Shown here: piece after piece, positions 6,175-7,187 of the stretch | How positions within the stretch are numbered: the first letter of the stretch is position 1 | Layout: the number at the start of each line of letters is the position of its first letter | Assembly: GCA_900555005.1 (NCBI GenBank) | Contig: USJM01000089.1 | Coordinates: 1-7,187 of the forward strand | Length of the DNA: 7,187 nt | Reading direction: 5' to 3' | Source: an uncultured Lachnospiraceae bacterium | Lineage (GTDB): Bacteria > Bacillota_A > Clostridia > Lachnospirales > Lachnospiraceae | The notes under the pieces: model-generated | Databases searched by the model: none | What the model saw: the letters and a program-made list of their open reading frames with translations, nothing else | Told to the model about the DNA's origin: nothing | Made by a program: the position numbers and the translations under genes

Positions 6175-6203
6175 ATTATATATGCCAGCCCGCTCATATG
6201 CAA
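6175..6203 (-). promoter_or_regulatory. promoter of surE
   Basis: On the minus strand TTGCAT (6198-6203) is followed after 17 bases by a perfect TATAAT (6175-6180). The predicted start near 6168 gives a leader of about 83 bases. That leader contains a small hairpin, CATCTG-ctcat-CAGATG (6125-6141), and then the GGAG site of surE. Confidence 0.65.
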
Positions 6204-6335
6204 AGTGCAAATGCTTTTATCTCTGCCGTTCGGACTGCAGCGAAAGACCGGCTGAAATTCAGACGCAGACGCCACCGGCATCTTTTCTTCCAGCTGCATT
6301 GGTGATACACTTTTGACTGTTCATTCTGATTTCTG

Positions 6336-6356
6336 ACCGGTCCGAAACGGGCCGGT
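6336..6356 (+). promoter_or_regulatory. hairpin just before the traX ribosome binding site
   Basis: ACCGGTCCG-AAA-CGGGCCGGT forms a nine-pair stem (one G-T pair) closed by a three-base loop. It ends six bases before AAAGGA (6363-6368), the ribosome binding site of the TraX-family gene. No T-run follows on either strand, so a terminator is unlikely. In the mRNA it could stabilise the 5' end or tune translation; this is inference. No clear promoter for the gene was found between 6204 and 6335; a TTGACT at 6314-6319 lacks a matching -10 box. Confidence 0.4.
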
Positions 6357-6373
6357 ACTTCGAAAGGATTCCT

Positions 6374-7132
6374 ATGGAGGAACAACGTGTCTCACACAGC
6401 CGGCTGATGGCAGGCCTGTCCGGTTCCCGGTATGGCCTGTCTTCCAGCACGCTGAAGCTGTTTGCCTGCATCACGATGCTGATCGACCATACCGGCGGTT
6501 CTGTTGTCCTGCAGCTGCTGAATCAGCCCGCCATCCGGGCAAATGCCGCCCGTTACAACCAGATTCTGTCCGTCTATACCGTGATGCGTCAGATCGGGCG
6601 GCTTGCGTTTCCCATCTTCTGTTTTCTCATCGTCGAGGGCTACTATCACACGCACGATGTCCGCAAATATATGGAGCGGCTCTTTCTTTTCTCACTGATC
6701 TCCGAGATTCCGTTTGACCTGGCCCTCAAGCCCGGCTGGTTCTACCCGCTGAAACAGAATGTTTATTTCACGCTCCTGATCGGACTTTGGACCATCTGGA
6801 CGATGGACCAGTTCCGTTCCCGGAGAATGCTCCGGCTGGTCATTGCCCTGTGCGGAATGACCTTCGCGAGGGGGCTCATGACCGATTACAGCTTCCGGGG
6901 TGTTTTCCTGATCGTTGTCCTGTACTTATTTCATGATGAACGGCTGGTTCAGTGCTTTGCAGGCGCCGCCGCGATCGCCTGGGAAACATATGCCCCGCCT
7001 TCGTTTATTCTCTGCTACCTGTACAATGGAAAGCGCGGTCTGCGGCTGAAATACTTTTTCTACCTTTTCTATCCTGTTCATCTGATGATTCTCGGTCTGA
7101 TCAGATGGCTCTGTATCGCAACTATCACATAA
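6374..7132 (+). CDS. TraX-family integral membrane protein
   Basis: A 252-residue polytopic membrane protein of the TraX family. In the F plasmid TraX acetylates the N-terminus of pilin; the many chromosomal copies in Firmicutes have no established substrate. Family blocks are clear and in order: LKLFACITMLIDHTG (27-41), RQIGRLAFPIFCFLIVEGYY (72-91) followed by HT, LISEIPFDLA (108-117), QNVYFTLLIGL (128-138), DYSFRGVFLIVVLYL (171-185), and NGKRGLRLKYFFYLFYPVHL (218-237). Hydrophobic segments near 28-48, 76-90, 128-143, 153-168, 175-187, 192-203 and 228-248 suggest about seven or eight spans. A 25-residue hydrophilic N-terminal stretch precedes the first block. The start is supported by AAAGGA at 6363-6368. 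No pilin or conjugation gene is nearby, so pilus acetylation is not implied. A lipid or cell-surface acyltransfer role is possible but unproven. Confidence 0.88.
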   Translation: MEEQRVSHSRLMAGLSGSRYGLSSSTLKLFACITMLIDHTGGSVVLQLLNQPAIRANAARYNQILSVYTVMRQIGRLAFPIFCFLIVEGYYHTHDVRKYMERLFLFSLISEIPFDLALKPGWFYPLKQNVYFTLLIGLWTIWTMDQFRSRRMLRLVIALCGMTFARGLMTDYSFRGVFLIVVLYLFHDERLVQCFAGAAAIAWETYAPPSFILCYLYNGKRGLRLKYFFYLFYPVHLMILGLIRWLCIATIT

Positions 7133-7154
7133 GTCTGAAGTGTCTGTCATTTGC

Positions 7155-7187
7155 AAAAAAAGGGGGGCCCCGGCGCGCGCCCGGCAG
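7155..7187 (-). terminator. probable terminator arm cut by the window edge
   Basis: Seven A (7155-7161), six G, four C and then CG-alternating sequence run to the edge. Read on the minus strand, a GC-rich stem ends in CCCCCC and seven T, the form of an intrinsic terminator for a minus-strand gene lying beyond the right edge and convergent with the TraX-family gene. The full stem cannot be seen within the window. Confidence 0.45.

Noticed and set aside
6374..7132. Conjugative or integrative element suggested by TraX
   Set aside because: No relaxase, pilin, integrase or attachment-site repeat is present; chromosomal traX homologues are common in Firmicutes.

Overview
The window reads as a stretch of chromosome from a Gram-positive member of the Clostridia, most likely a Lachnospiraceae-type gut anaerobe. 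The evidence is AGGAGG-type ribosome binding sites, sigma-A-like promoters, a CIRCE heat-shock operator, a secreted SH3-like repeat protein of a kind common in gut Firmicutes, and a gene of the Firmicutes DUF5721 type. No plasmid, phage or transposase gene is visible and there is no CRISPR array or RNA gene. The bounds of the organism call are inference from family resemblance only.

Layout, left to right. Positions 97-1104 (minus) encode an exported protein made of four copies of a ~63-residue SH3-like module. A 226-base divergent spacer with conspicuous direct and inverted repeats separates it from a DUF5721-like gene (1331-1947, plus), which is split by a frameshift next to a long perfect hairpin. 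A GC-rich hairpin with an 11-G run lies between this gene and the convergent htpG gene (2048-4294, minus). HtpG carries an unusual acidic insert of about 87 residues. Upstream of htpG are a good promoter and a CIRCE (HrcA) operator, then the intrinsic terminator of the next gene, a small coiled-coil protein with an acidic tail (4522-5085, minus). Next come surE, a nucleotide phosphatase (5327-6085, minus), and, divergently, a chromosomal traX-family membrane protein (6374-7132, plus). The right edge cuts through an A7/GC-rich structure that looks like one arm of a terminator.

The genes do not form one pathway. The three minus-strand genes htpG, the coiled-coil gene and surE each appear to have their own promoter, and one clear terminator isolates htpG from the coiled-coil gene. 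htpG is predicted to respond to heat or protein-folding stress through HrcA.

I found no convincing new multi-gene system. The observations most worth checking are the hairpin-associated frameshift in the DUF5721-like gene, the acidic insert in HtpG, the CIRCE site lying upstream of (not over) the htpG -35 box, and the four SH3 modules that are kept nearly identical in protein while their codons have diverged.
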